Assembly: GCA_902625475.1 (NCBI GenBank)
Contig: CACOBR010000003.1
Coordinates: forward strand, 62,001-126,000
Origin: an uncultured Alphaproteobacteria bacterium
GTDB taxonomy: Bacteria; Pseudomonadota; Alphaproteobacteria; Rhodobacterales; Rhodobacteraceae
Length of the DNA stretch: 64,000 nucleotides
Direction of reading: 5' to 3'
The notes under the pieces were generated by a model. The model made no database searches and was not told the origin of the DNA. It worked only from the letters and a program-made list of their open reading frames with translations. This document shows positions 52,226 to 61,159 of the stretch, in pieces. Made by a program: the position numbers and the translations under genes. Within the stretch, counting starts at the first letter, position 1. Each line of letters begins with the position of its first letter.

Positions 52226-52987
52226 ATGTTTATTAACCTTCTATTAAATGAACCAGTTATATTATTAATAATAATTTTAATTGGTTTTATGGCTGGAATT
52301 ATAAAAGGTATTGTCGGTTTTGCATTACCAATGATTTTAATTACTGGATTAAGTATTTTTATCCCAATTGAACAAGCACTCGCAAGCTTAATACTGCCAA
52401 CTATCATTACTAATTTCATTCAATCATTTACTATAAGCAAATCAACTTTTTTTTCGACAATTGTTAATTATAAAACTTTTTTATTTTTCTCTAGTATTTT
52501 TTTGATTGTAAGTAGTCAATTCTACTCAATATTCTCTGCTGAATTAATAATGGGTTTTGTAGGAATTATACTTTTTGCTTATACATTTTCACAAATTTTA
52601 GGATTTCAATTTAAGTTTAAAAATAATGGTTTTTTAACTGTAATTACTGGATCCATAAATGGTGTTTTAGGTGGAATTGCTGGGATATGGGGTCCCTTAA
52701 CAGTTTCTTATTTAATGTCATTAAAAATTGAAAAGAATGAACAGATTAAAGTGCAGGGAATAATGTATAGTTTAGGAAGTATTTTTTTACTACTTGGTCA
52801 TTTATATTCTGGTATTTTCAACAAATATACTTTCTCATTGTCTTTATCTTTAGTTCCATTATGTATTATAGGTTTATTTATTGGTTCAATTATTAGAAAT
52901 AAAATCAAACAAACTACTTTTAAAACTTTCACTTTAGTAATGATATTATTGGCTTCAATTAATCTTATAAGGAAAGCATTTTTATGA
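52226..52987 (+). CDS. TSUP-family (TauE/SafE) permease
   Basis: A 253-aa inner-membrane protein with about eight helices. It starts with the TSUP pattern ILIGFMAGIIKGIVGFALPM, and the second-half mirror is TGSINGVLGGIAGIWGPL. Members export sulfite, sulfoacetate or related organosulfur anions, though many are unassigned. It has no close operon partner: the GMC gene ends about 225 bases upstream and the next gene is convergent. Confidence 0.85.
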   Translation: MFINLLLNEPVILLIIILIGFMAGIIKGIVGFALPMILITGLSIFIPIEQALASLILPTIITNFIQSFTISKSTFFSTIVNYKTFLFFSSIFLIVSSQFYSIFSAELIMGFVGIILFAYTFSQILGFQFKFKNNGFLTVITGSINGVLGGIAGIWGPLTVSYLMSLKIEKNEQIKVQGIMYSLGSIFLLLGHLYSGIFNKYTFSLSLSLVPLCIIGLFIGSIIRNKIKQTTFKTFTLVMILLASINLIRKAFL

Positions 52988-52990
52988 TTT

Positions 52991-53863
52991 TTAAGTTAAA
53001 GTTTTAAAATTGGATATATTCCGGAATAAAATTATAAAACTTAAAACAATTAATATGGAACCTATATAAAAGTTAATTGAAGGATATTCTGAAAATAACA
53101 AAATCCCCCACAGTGTATTGAAAAATATAACCACGGTCGAGAATGACGCTAAATTTGAGGCTTCTTCAATTTGAAAAGCCTTTATAAGAAGAAAATGACC
53201 TAAAGTTGAAACTATACCAATAACTACAAAAAATGGGATATCTTGCATTACAAAAGATTTCCAATCAAAAAAAGCAAATAAAAAACTAGATAATATTGTA
53301 CCAGTTAAAGCTGTATAAATTATGCTAGTAAAAGGATTTTCTCTTTCTCCAAAATATCTAGTTATGAGTCCAAAAATAGCCAAAGAAATAGCTGCAAATA
53401 GGGGAAAAAAGGAATAAATAGAAAAGGAACTACTAGATGGATTGATTATTATCAAAGCACCAATTAATGCTAAAGAAACAGTTAAAAATTTAATTACTAT
53501 AAAATTAGATTCTTTTAAAAAAAAAATTGAACCTAAAGTTAAAAATATTGGACTGGTTTTATAAATTGCAGTTGCATTTGCTAGATCTGTTTTTGTAAAT
53601 CCTATAAAAAAAAATAAAGCTGCAAAAAACAAGCAAACTCCTCTGGATATATGAAGATGTAAAGAATGAGTAATTAATTTAGTTTTGATGAAAGGAAAAA
53701 AGATTAAGAATAAAACGATTGTCTGACTAAAAAACCTTATCCAAATTACTTCAGTAATTGGATATTTAAAGGAAAGATATTTAGCTGTTACTTACATTAT
53801 TGAAAAATTAAACCAAGCAAAAATGAAAAATAAAACAGCTTTTTTATTCAAATTTCTAAGCAT
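52991..53863 (-). pseudogene. EamA/DMT transporter interrupted by an in-frame TAA
   Basis: The track shows a 213-aa ORF (52991-53632), but the same frame continues upstream to an ATG at 53863 preceded by AGGAAATTAA, giving a full 290-codon EamA protein. It opens MLRNLNKKAVLFFIFAWFNF, and after SIM comes TAA (53794-53792), then VTAKYLSFKYPITEVIWIRF and onward without a break. Everything beyond the stop keeps family character (ten helices, NATAIYKTSPIFLTLGSIFF). A single base change could account for it. It is a young pseudogene, a sequence error, or a read-through gene. Confidence 0.75.
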
Positions 53864-54016
53864 TTAATTTCCTCATGGCTAAAATAAAAACATTGAGTCA
53901 TAATTTGATAAATTATGTTTTCTCTTTTAAAATTATATACAGCATAAAACTTACTTCTCCTCCTACCTTCCTTTTTTAGCATACAAAATAAAAGTACTTT
54001 TTTTAATGAGATATTT

Positions 54017-55423
54017 CTATTTCAGAATTATTTCAGGTCCCATTACTAAGTTTGGAAGCAATGTAGAAATCCAAGGGACGTAAGTTACTAGTATTAAAAA
54101 AACAAATAAGACGCAAAGAAATGGAAGGGCAGCTCTTACTACAGATAACATTGGCATACCAGCTACACCGGAAGTTACAAAAAGATTCAGTCCAACGGGT
54201 GGAGTAATCATTCCAATTTCCATGTTTACTACCATAATGATACCTAGGTGGATGGGGTCAATGCCTAATTCTATAGCGATTGGGAAAACTAATGGTGCAA
54301 CAATAACGAGTAACCCAGAAGGTTCCATGAACTGTCCACCAATCAGAAGGATAACGTTAACTATTATAAGAAACATAATTGGTCCAAAACCGGCTGATAA
54401 CATTGCACTTGCAACTTGCTGCGGAACTTGTTCGTCTGTTAGAACATGTTTAAGAATGAGTGCATTTGCTATTATAAATAATAAAGTAACTGTTAGCTTT
54501 CCGGCTTCTAATAATGTTTTCTTAGTATCCTTATGGAAGAATGCCGTAGCTATCGCCCAAGGTTGGAGCCATAATGATTTTCTTTTAGGCTCCTCTGCAA
54601 ATGTACTTGAAAGTTGATTTTGTCTTCTCTCAGCAAGTGGTCCCATATCCTTATAGATAAAGTTTGCAATGAAGAAAGCATAAACTGCAGCAACTGCTGC
54701 TGCCTCAGTTGGAGTAAAAATACCACCATAAATACCCCCAAGTATAATTACTATTAGGAAAAGACCCCACCCTGCTTCACGTCCTGAAGCAAAAACTTCT
54801 TTCCAACCCTTCCACTCTCCCTTAGGTAAGTTTTTAATTTTCGCAATTATATAAATGGTAGTCATTAGCATAAAACCAGCTAGAAGTCCTGGAATTACAC
54901 CTGCAAGGAACATTCGACCAACAGAAACTTCTACGGATGCAGCATATACAACCATCACAATAGATGGAGGGATAAGAATACCCAACGTACCAGCATTACA
55001 TATGATACCTGCAGCAAACTCTTTTGAATATCCAACCTGGACCATACCTCCAATCACAATTGTTCCTATAGCTACTACTGTTGCTGGTGAAGAACCCGAC
55101 AATGCTGCAAATAACATGCATGCAAAAACACCAGCAATCGCCAAACCTCCTGGCAAGTGACCCACACATGCAATTGAAAACCTGATGATCCTTTTTGCAA
55201 CCCCACCAGTTGTCATAAATGTTGATGCTAGAATAAAAAAAGGAATTGCAAGTAGTGTATAGTGACCCTCAAAAGCACTAAATAGTGTTTGAGCAATTGA
55301 CGCCAATGAACTATCAGAAAATACTAATAAAAAAAGTACAGAGGACATACCAAGAGCAATTGCGATTGGAACACCTATTATTAGCAGGCCAATTACTAAG
55401 GAGAAAAGAAGTGCAACTTCCAT
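54017..55423 (-). CDS. dctM: TRAP transporter large permease (DctM)
   Basis: The 12-helix membrane subunit that couples Na+ flow to uptake in a tripartite ATP-independent periplasmic transporter. Landmarks include AIPFFILASTFMTTGGVAKR, LFAALSGSSPATVVAIGTIV, GTLGILIPPSIVMVVYA, and VVNMEIGMITPPVGLNLFVT. At 468 aa it exceeds the usual roughly 430 through a charged loop (LAERRQNQLSSTFAEEPKRK) near residue 260. The gene's start abuts the stop of dctQ, so the two are translationally coupled. Confidence 0.95.
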   Translation of the reverse strand: MEVALLFSLVIGLLIIGVPIAIALGMSSVLFLLVFSDSSLASIAQTLFSAFEGHYTLLAIPFFILASTFMTTGGVAKRIIRFSIACVGHLPGGLAIAGVFACMLFAALSGSSPATVVAIGTIVIGGMVQVGYSKEFAAGIICNAGTLGILIPPSIVMVVYAASVEVSVGRMFLAGVIPGLLAGFMLMTTIYIIAKIKNLPKGEWKGWKEVFASGREAGWGLFLIVIILGGIYGGIFTPTEAAAVAAVYAFFIANFIYKDMGPLAERRQNQLSSTFAEEPKRKSLWLQPWAIATAFFHKDTKKTLLEAGKLTVTLLFIIANALILKHVLTDEQVPQQVASAMLSAGFGPIMFLIIVNVILLIGGQFMEPSGLLVIVAPLVFPIAIELGIDPIHLGIIMVVNMEIGMITPPVGLNLFVTSGVAGMPMLSVVRAALPFLCVLFVFLILVTYVPWISTLLPNLVMGPEIILK

Positions 55424-56088
55424 CAGTTTTTATCCAGCAATTGGTGGCTATCTTTTTGGAATTCTTTTTCTACCTCATGACTTTCTATCAAACGGTCTGT
55501 TTTACCATTCCAGAGTGACAATGCTGCTTGTAAAAAACGGAAAAGCATCAATGCCATAGATAATGGAAGAACAAAATATGGAAGCAAACGAGGTATTTTC
55601 TCATACTCTTCTCCTTCATTAAATACATTTTCCATCCATCCCAATATAGCAGGGTGAGGTATATCATTGACTTCATACCATCCTTTATTGCGATACTTCT
55701 CCTCAAACCCTAGAGGAAACCAACGTCCCTCTGTACCAGGAAGATTAGCAAAGTTAGCCCAATAATCCCACGCACCCTTCAGCATCAATAAACTAAATGA
55801 GATGCATATAAAAACTGCAATAAGACCCAAAATACGACGTGGTTTGGGATCAAGAACATTAATGATAATATCTACACCCAGGTGTGAACCTTTCTTAATG
55901 GCATAGGAAGCTCCTAGAAGTACAAGCCAACCGAAAAGAAAAACTGTTAGTTCTAATGCCCAAAGTATATTATTATTAAATCCGTACCGAGTTACAACAT
56001 TGGCAAATGTGATCAATGTCATTACTCCCAAGATGCCTGCAATTAGCATCTCTTCAATTTGGTCTATCAAGGATTTTGAGTGATCCAT
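55423..56088 (-). CDS. dctQ: TRAP transporter small permease (DctQ)
   Basis: The four-helix small membrane subunit. N-terminal helices (GILGVMTLITFANVVTRYGF and LTVFLFGWLVLLGASYAIKK) carry the family pattern, including the SHLGVDI segment. It is 221 aa instead of about 165; the extra length is a periplasmic loop rich in aromatic and acidic residues (GRWFPLGFEEKYRNKGWYEV to EEYEKIPRL) before the last helix, typical of a subset of DctQ proteins. The stop overlaps dctM by one base. Confidence 0.9.
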   Translation of the reverse strand: MDHSKSLIDQIEEMLIAGILGVMTLITFANVVTRYGFNNNILWALELTVFLFGWLVLLGASYAIKKGSHLGVDIIINVLDPKPRRILGLIAVFICISFSLLMLKGAWDYWANFANLPGTEGRWFPLGFEEKYRNKGWYEVNDIPHPAILGWMENVFNEGEEYEKIPRLLPYFVLPLSMALMLFRFLQAALSLWNGKTDRLIESHEVEKEFQKDSHQLLDKN

Positions 56089-56107
56089 ATCGGACCTTTC
56101 AAGTTTT

Positions 56108-56132
56108 CTGGAGGTAGCTACTCTACCTCCAG
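56108..56132 (-). promoter_or_regulatory. Intercistronic hairpin between dctP and dctQ
   Basis: A perfect 10-bp stem, CTGGAGGTAG (56108-56117) with CTACCTCCAG (56123-56132) and a 5-nt loop, lies 14 bases after the dctP stop. In the minus-strand transcript no U-run follows it, so it is unlikely to be a full terminator there. Such a hairpin would protect the dctP mRNA 3' end and favour more binding protein than permease. Confidence 0.7.
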
Positions 56133-56145
56133 ATAGTTTTTTATC

Positions 56146-57138
56146 CTAATTTAGGGCCTGTGCTGCATCAATCATATCTTGACCAACATCATCAGAAAAT
56201 TGATCCCATACTGGTTTCATTACATCAACCCAAACTTGACGCTCTGCTGCGCTTAGCGTTCGTATAGTTCCACCTGCATCAATAATTGCCTGTCTATTAG
56301 ACTGATTTACAGCAAAAGACTCAGCATTTCGAAGTTCTGTAACCTCTTTAAGGATTGTTAAGAACTGGTCACGGACGTCTGCATCAAGACTGTCTAACCA
56401 ATCGACACTAGTGACAACTAAATAGTCAATTATTCCGTGGTTAGTTTCAGTGATACCATCTTGTACTTCAAAGAATTTCTTACCATAAATATTAGACCAT
56501 GTATTTTCTTGCCCATCTACTACACCTTGCTGAAGCCCACCATACACTTCAGAAAAGGCCATTTTTTGAGGGGCTCCTCCGATTGCTTTCATTTGAGCGA
56601 CTAGAACATCTGATGACATAACTCTAAATTTTAAACCATTAGCATCAGATGGTGAAATTAATGGTACATTAGCAGACATTTGTTTCATTCCATTATGCCA
56701 AAATGTCAAACCCTGAAGGCCACGGCGCTGCATGCTATCTAGCAAGTTCTGACCTGCTTCTGAAGATTGAAATGCATCTACTGCCTCAATGTTCTCAAAC
56801 ATGAAAGGTAAGTCGAAGATACGAAACTGTTTAGTGAATTTCTCAAACTTAGATAGTGATGGTGCTGCAAGCTGAACATCACCTTGAAGTAGTGCTTCAA
56901 GAACCTTGTTATCATCATATAGGGTTGAATTTGGGAAGACCTCCATACAGGCCTTGCCGTTCATCTCTTTATTTACACGTTCGCTCAATAGTGTTGCAGC
57001 TATTCCCTTGGGATGTTTATCAGTGTTAGTTACGTGGCTAAATTTAATATTGATTTCTCCCGAATCGCAGGCTGCGAATGCAGTTGTTGCACTGACCGCC
57101 AATGTAAGGGATAGTGCTGTTTTTAACAGAAATTTCAT
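56146..57138 (-). CDS. dctP: TRAP transporter substrate-binding protein (DctP)
   Basis: A 330-aa periplasmic binding protein. Its signal peptide is KFLLKTALSLTLAVSATTAFA. Family blocks are NIKFSHVTNTDKHPKGIAA, DLPFMFENIEAVDAFQSSEA, LKFRVMSSDVLVAQMKAIGG, and AFSEVYGGLQQGVVDGQENTW, in which the Arg of FRVM pairs with the carboxylate of the ligand. It is most like C4-dicarboxylate binders, but the ligand is not certain. AAGGAG precedes the ATG. dctP heads the operon, followed by the hairpin, dctQ and dctM. Confidence 0.94.
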   Translation of the reverse strand: MKFLLKTALSLTLAVSATTAFAACDSGEINIKFSHVTNTDKHPKGIAATLLSERVNKEMNGKACMEVFPNSTLYDDNKVLEALLQGDVQLAAPSLSKFEKFTKQFRIFDLPFMFENIEAVDAFQSSEAGQNLLDSMQRRGLQGLTFWHNGMKQMSANVPLISPSDANGLKFRVMSSDVLVAQMKAIGGAPQKMAFSEVYGGLQQGVVDGQENTWSNIYGKKFFEVQDGITETNHGIIDYLVVTSVDWLDSLDADVRDQFLTILKEVTELRNAESFAVNQSNRQAIIDAGGTIRTLSAAERQVWVDVMKPVWDQFSDDVGQDMIDAAQALN

Positions 57139-57368
57139 TATATACTCCTTTATTTTATTTCGGTAGCGTTTTTAAAATAATGCTGACGCAATATATAAAA
57201 ACTTAATTTTTTTATAGTTTTCATAAATAGGAATAGGAGTCTAGTGTCAACATAGGATACAGGGGTTTGATGAAACAATTAGTCGCAAAACTATTCATTT
57301 TTTATGATTTAGTATTTCATTGAAATTTGCGATATTAAATTAAACATTGTATACCTAAGTAGTATTAA

Positions 57369-58262
57369 ATGTTTAAGAATTTTATTTGTGAAAAGATCGA
57401 AGGTGATGGTGCAACTTTGTTTGTTCGGCGTGCAGGTCCCCGCAACGCACCATCTATAGTCCTCCTTCATGGTTATCCACAGACATCTGCTATGTGGAAT
57501 GGTGTTGCGCCAATTCTGGCAAGATCCTATCAAGTTGTCTGCCCAGATTTAAGAGGATATGGTCAATCAGACAAACCAGCATCGGACTTTTTGCACAAGC
57601 CGTATTCTAAACGTGCAATGGCCAATGATATTATTGCAGTTATGCGACGATTGGGACATAAAAGATTTCTAGTTGGAGCTCATGATCGTGGGGCACGTGT
57701 AGCACATAGAATGGGTTTAGATCATCCTAATTGTGTTGCAGCCATGACTTTGCTAGACATTGCGCCTACTCGTGAAATGTATGCTAATACAAGCACCGAA
57801 TTTGCACGTAGTTATTGGCACTGGTTCTTTCTAACCCTGCCAAGCCCATTTCCAGAAAAAATGATCGGAGCTGATCCAGAAATGTTTTGGAAGCAAAAAT
57901 GTTTTTATCAAGCAAAGGAAAAAGTTCCATTCTCATCTGAAGCTCTTACTGAATATTTAGATGCCTTTTCAAATCCAGAGATGATATATGCGAGCTGTGA
58001 AGACTATCGCGCTGCTGCAAGTATTGATATCGAACATGATAATGCTGATCTTGAAAAAAAACTAGAGATGCCTATCCTCACACTTTGGTCAAAACATGGA
58101 GTAATAGAAACATGTTTCAATGGGCTCAACCTTTGGCGAATGCGGGCCAAAAAAGTTGAGGGTGAGGCTCTTGATGCCACTCATTATATGGCAGAAGAAA
58201 TTCCTGAGGAAGTTGCTGCGCGAATGTCCGACTTCTATTCTCGCCATCCAATAAAAAAATAA
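57369..58262 (+). CDS. Alpha/beta hydrolase, fluoroacetate/haloacetate dehalogenase-like
   Basis: A 297-aa cytoplasmic alpha/beta-hydrolase. The nucleophile elbow is GAHDRGARVAHRMGLDHP with Asp (not Ser), which is used by haloacetate dehalogenases and epoxide hydrolases. HGYPQTSAMWNGVAP, DLRGYGQSDKP, ARSYWHWFFL (Trp of the halide pocket) and DATHYMAEEIPEE with the catalytic His all match the fluoroacetate dehalogenase group. Carbon-halogen cleavage is plausible, but epoxide or ester substrates cannot be excluded. It is divergent from the TRAP operon, and its GC is higher than that of its neighbours. Confidence 0.85.
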   Translation: MFKNFICEKIEGDGATLFVRRAGPRNAPSIVLLHGYPQTSAMWNGVAPILARSYQVVCPDLRGYGQSDKPASDFLHKPYSKRAMANDIIAVMRRLGHKRFLVGAHDRGARVAHRMGLDHPNCVAAMTLLDIAPTREMYANTSTEFARSYWHWFFLTLPSPFPEKMIGADPEMFWKQKCFYQAKEKVPFSSEALTEYLDAFSNPEMIYASCEDYRAAASIDIEHDNADLEKKLEMPILTLWSKHGVIETCFNGLNLWRMRAKKVEGEALDATHYMAEEIPEEVAARMSDFYSRHPIKK

Positions 58263-58488
58263 TGAAAAGAAAAAAATTAGCAGATATGTTATTTATCTTT
58301 ATGAAATAAAAAAAATAATTATTAAGTTACCTGATTGCTTAGGGATAAATATTGGGAAGTTTCATCTTCATTCTTTATATTCATATTCAAAGTAAAAAAA
58401 TTATATATGATTAGTATGAGTAAAAATTAAAGTAACTTAAAATAAGAAATTCCTATCAAGTTCTTAAAATATAAACTATCTTTCTAAA

Positions 58489-59013
58489 ATGAAAAATTAT
58501 TTCATTATTTCAAAAAAAAATATCCAACAATTAGTTTTGGAAGTAAATGAATATATAAAAAGTGGAAGTGAATGCTTAGGAAGTCCTTTCCAAGATAATG
58601 AAAAAAATTTCAATCAAGCGATGCTTTCAGAAGCATTAATAATGAATGAGGAGAGTCAAAATTCTAATATTTCAAATTTAAGTGAAACTTTTGAATATTT
58701 TGTTATGATTAAATTCAAATTACAGAAAGATGCAGAAATTAAATTTTATAATGAGGTAGAGAATTATTTAAAAAAATTTCCATATCAAGGTCTAAAATAT
58801 TGTGAAATTTTCGATATGGAAAACGAGTTTGGTGAATATGCATTTATTGAATTTTTTGATAACGCAGAAAATTATCTTAAAGCATTAGATAGAAGAGATA
58901 ATCCTATATTGGATAAATTAAGAAAATTCATAGTTCCATATGATAACGGTGAAGATTTTTCTGGAAGTCATGGAAAACTAAAAAAAAGTTTTAATCACTT
59001 ACTTATTAAGTAA
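58489..59013 (+). CDS. DUF1737-like domain fused to an alpha+beta barrel domain
   Basis: A 174-aa soluble protein. Residues 1-50 (YFIISKKNIQQLVLEVNEYI, GSECLGSP, FNQAML) match the plan of the short DUF1737 family, which normally stands alone. A linker follows, and from residue about 65 the segment FEYFVMIKFKLQKDAEIKFY through GEYAFIEFFDNAENYLKAL looks like a ferredoxin-like or ABM-type barrel. Such a fusion is unusual. Function unknown. The gene is preceded by 226 bases of AT-rich sequence without features. Confidence 0.55.
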   Translation: MKNYFIISKKNIQQLVLEVNEYIKSGSECLGSPFQDNEKNFNQAMLSEALIMNEESQNSNISNLSETFEYFVMIKFKLQKDAEIKFYNEVENYLKKFPYQGLKYCEIFDMENEFGEYAFIEFFDNAENYLKALDRRDNPILDKLRKFIVPYDNGEDFSGSHGKLKKSFNHLLIK

Positions 59014-59113
59014 CACTACTCTATTTAATTTTATAAAACTGTATTTTGTTATAACCAAAATTTTGCTAGAAATAGTAAATGAATAATTTCGAATTTATCA
59101 ACAGGAATTTAAT

Positions 59114-59488
59114 TTGTTTAATACAAAAATTGCTATAGTATTATTACATTTACTCCAAATTTGGCAAAAACTTAACCTAACTTCTTTTTTGACTAGTGGC
59201 ATTATTGGTGACAATCCTTCATTAGTAGGAGAGGAATATAAAGATAATTCAAATTATAATTATTTGCCCCTTAATAAGCAGCCAGTAATTATTTTAGAAG
59301 CTGATGAAATCAACTTAAAAAAAAATCATACAAGGATTATAAATAGGTCATTAAGATGTTCAATTTATATTAATGATATGTTTTTATAAGGTCATGATGA
59401 AGCAAATAGGAAAAAGGTTGAAAAATATCTAAGTGATGAATTACCATTAGTTGGATTAGCGATTAGAGAAAAAAAATACTGTAGATAA
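59114..59488 (+). pseudogene. DUF2000 family protein interrupted by an in-frame TAA
   Basis: The track stops at 59389, yet the same frame resumes after TAA (59387-59389) with GHDEANRKKVEKYLSDELPL and VGLAIREKKYCR, ending at 59488. The complete 124-codon sequence matches the DUF2000 plan: KIAIVLLHLLQIWQKLNLTS, FLTSGIIGDNPSLVGEEYKD, NYLPLNKQPVIILEAD, then GHDEANR. The start is probably the TTG at 59114 with AGGA upstream. One substitution would restore it, so it is either a fresh pseudogene or a sequence error. DUF2000 proteins resemble peptidyl-tRNA hydrolase 2 folds; their role is unknown. Confidence 0.75.
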
Positions 59489-59686
59489 AATTACGAAAGG
59501 TTCTAAACTGCACTCATAAGTAATCCTTTCAATTAAAATATTGAATGGATTTAATTTTTTTTCTTTAAATGAGACAAAAAGTATTTTATGCATGCGACAA
59601 AAAAATAGCCTTATTCATTATGTTTTTATTTAATTATATTTCATAATTATTATTAACTAAATATCCATAAAAAAGTTTAATTAAAA

Positions 59687-60139
59687 ATGGAAAAACGATT
59701 ATATTTTTGGGAAGATTTTAAACTAAATAAATTAGTAAATTTAGGAACATACGAGTTTACTGAGGACGAAATTATAGTATTCGGAAAGAAATTTGATCCC
59801 CAGTACTTCCATATAAATCCCCAAGAAGCAAAAAAATCTGATTACAAGGGATTGATAGCTTCAGGTTGGCATACATGTTCAGTAATCATGAAACTAATGT
59901 GTGCCAAATTTTTAAATAATACTTCTACATTAGGATCCCCAGGTATAAAAAATTTAAGTTGGTCACATCCTGTTAGGCCTGGTGATATAATAACAGGTTA
60001 TTGGAATGTAATAGAAAAAAGAGAGTCAAATTCAAAACCAAACTTAGGCATATTAAAATTAAAAATTTCTGGAGTAAATCAAAATGAAGTCACTGTAATA
60101 ACTATGGAGCCAACCATTATTATTTATAAAAAAAATTAA
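59687..60139 (+). CDS. MaoC-like dehydratase
   Basis: A 150-aa hotdog-fold protein of the MaoC group, which includes (R)-specific enoyl-CoA hydratases. Motifs: the N-terminal FTEDEIIVFGKKFDPQYFHI with the catalytic Asp and His, GLIASGWHTCSVIMKLM, and NLSWSHPVRPGDIITGYW. The length is typical for single-domain members. The acyl-CoA substrate is unknown. It is an isolated gene with AT-rich flanks and little Shine-Dalgarno. Confidence 0.88.
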   Translation: MEKRLYFWEDFKLNKLVNLGTYEFTEDEIIVFGKKFDPQYFHINPQEAKKSDYKGLIASGWHTCSVIMKLMCAKFLNNTSTLGSPGIKNLSWSHPVRPGDIITGYWNVIEKRESNSKPNLGILKLKISGVNQNEVTVITMEPTIIIYKKN

Positions 60140-60256
60140 TGTTCATTTGTTTTACTGAATTTTATAATAATATAATTTTATTTTATATACATTTCTTATA
60201 TCACCAATTGTATTTGAAATCTTTCAATTAAAACAATATGAAGGTCAATTAATAAA

Positions 60257-61156
60257 ATGTCTAAAAGAGAAATTAAATGGAAATATCCTGAATCTATTGT
60301 TTCTTGTGAATGGTTAAGAAAAAATTTATCTGATAAAAATATTCGGATCTATGATTGTACAACTTACTTACACTATACTGATACACATCCTTCTAAACCA
60401 TATGATGTAGAAAGTGGAATAAAAAACTATAGAAAAGGTCATATACCAAATTCTGCTTTTATGGATATACAAGAAAAATTATCGAATAATAGTAGTGACT
60501 TTAAATTTACAATTCTTGATTATGAGATTCTTGCAAACAATTTTCAGGACTTAGGAATTGGTGATCCTTATCATATAATACTTTATTCAGGTAACGGGAT
60601 ACAGTGGGCTACACGAGCATGGTGGTTAATATTTATTTTAGGTTTTAGTAAAGTAAGTATTCTTGATGGAGGTATTAAAGAATGGAAGAGGTTAGGTTTT
60701 GAATTAGAGAAAGGAGAAAATAGATATAAAAAAGCAATATTTGTTCCTCGCATTGATAAAACTGTTTTTGTTGATAAAGAACAAACTTACACTTCAATGA
60801 AGCAAAAAGGTTGTATTTTGTTAAATGCTCTCACGAGCGATTTACACAGGGGTGAAAATTCTAGATATGGAAGGCCAGGAAGGATTCCCGGAAGCAAAAA
60901 TATTCCATTTGAAGAACTGGTAGAAGATTCACAAAAACTAATTCCTCCTCAAAAAGCTAAAGCTATTTTTAAAAATAAAAACATAAATCAAAAAATTAGA
61001 GTTCTCAATTATTGTGGTGGTGGAATAGCAGCAACACTAAATGCTTTTGTCCTTAGACAGTTAGGAATAGAGAAAATTGAAATATATGATAATTCTATGA
61101 GTGAGTGGGCAATAGATCATCAATTACCTATAGAAAAAGATAAAATATTAAAATGA
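60257..61156 (+). CDS. Two-domain sulfurtransferase (rhodanese / 3-mercaptopyruvate type)
   Basis: A 299-aa protein with two rhodanese domains. The first (IVSCEWLRKNLSDKNIRIYD to GIKEWKRLGFELEKG) lacks an active Cys, as is normal. The second ends with the active-site loop LNYCGGGIAATLNAF, where Cys carries the persulfide. CGGG differs from both CRKGVT (rhodanese) and CGSGVT (mercaptopyruvate type), so the donor is not clear. RPGRIPGSKNIPFEELVED is the family approach loop. A BtuF-like gene starts three bases downstream, implying one transcript. Confidence 0.87.
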   Translation: MSKREIKWKYPESIVSCEWLRKNLSDKNIRIYDCTTYLHYTDTHPSKPYDVESGIKNYRKGHIPNSAFMDIQEKLSNNSSDFKFTILDYEILANNFQDLGIGDPYHIILYSGNGIQWATRAWWLIFILGFSKVSILDGGIKEWKRLGFELEKGENRYKKAIFVPRIDKTVFVDKEQTYTSMKQKGCILLNALTSDLHRGENSRYGRPGRIPGSKNIPFEELVEDSQKLIPPQKAKAIFKNKNINQKIRVLNYCGGGIAATLNAFVLRQLGIEKIEIYDNSMSEWAIDHQLPIEKDKILK

Positions 61157-61159
61157 TTT

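Noticed and set aside
54222-54617. 131-aa plus-strand ORF opposite dctM
   Set aside because: Shadow of the TRAP permease gene, in the frame complementary to a membrane protein.
52991-59488. Reassignment of TAA to a sense codon
   Set aside because: Many genes in the window (for example rpoZ, pdxJ, acpS, recO neighbours, dctP) end properly with TAA at family-typical lengths, so isolated in-frame TAA codons are better explained by decay or error.
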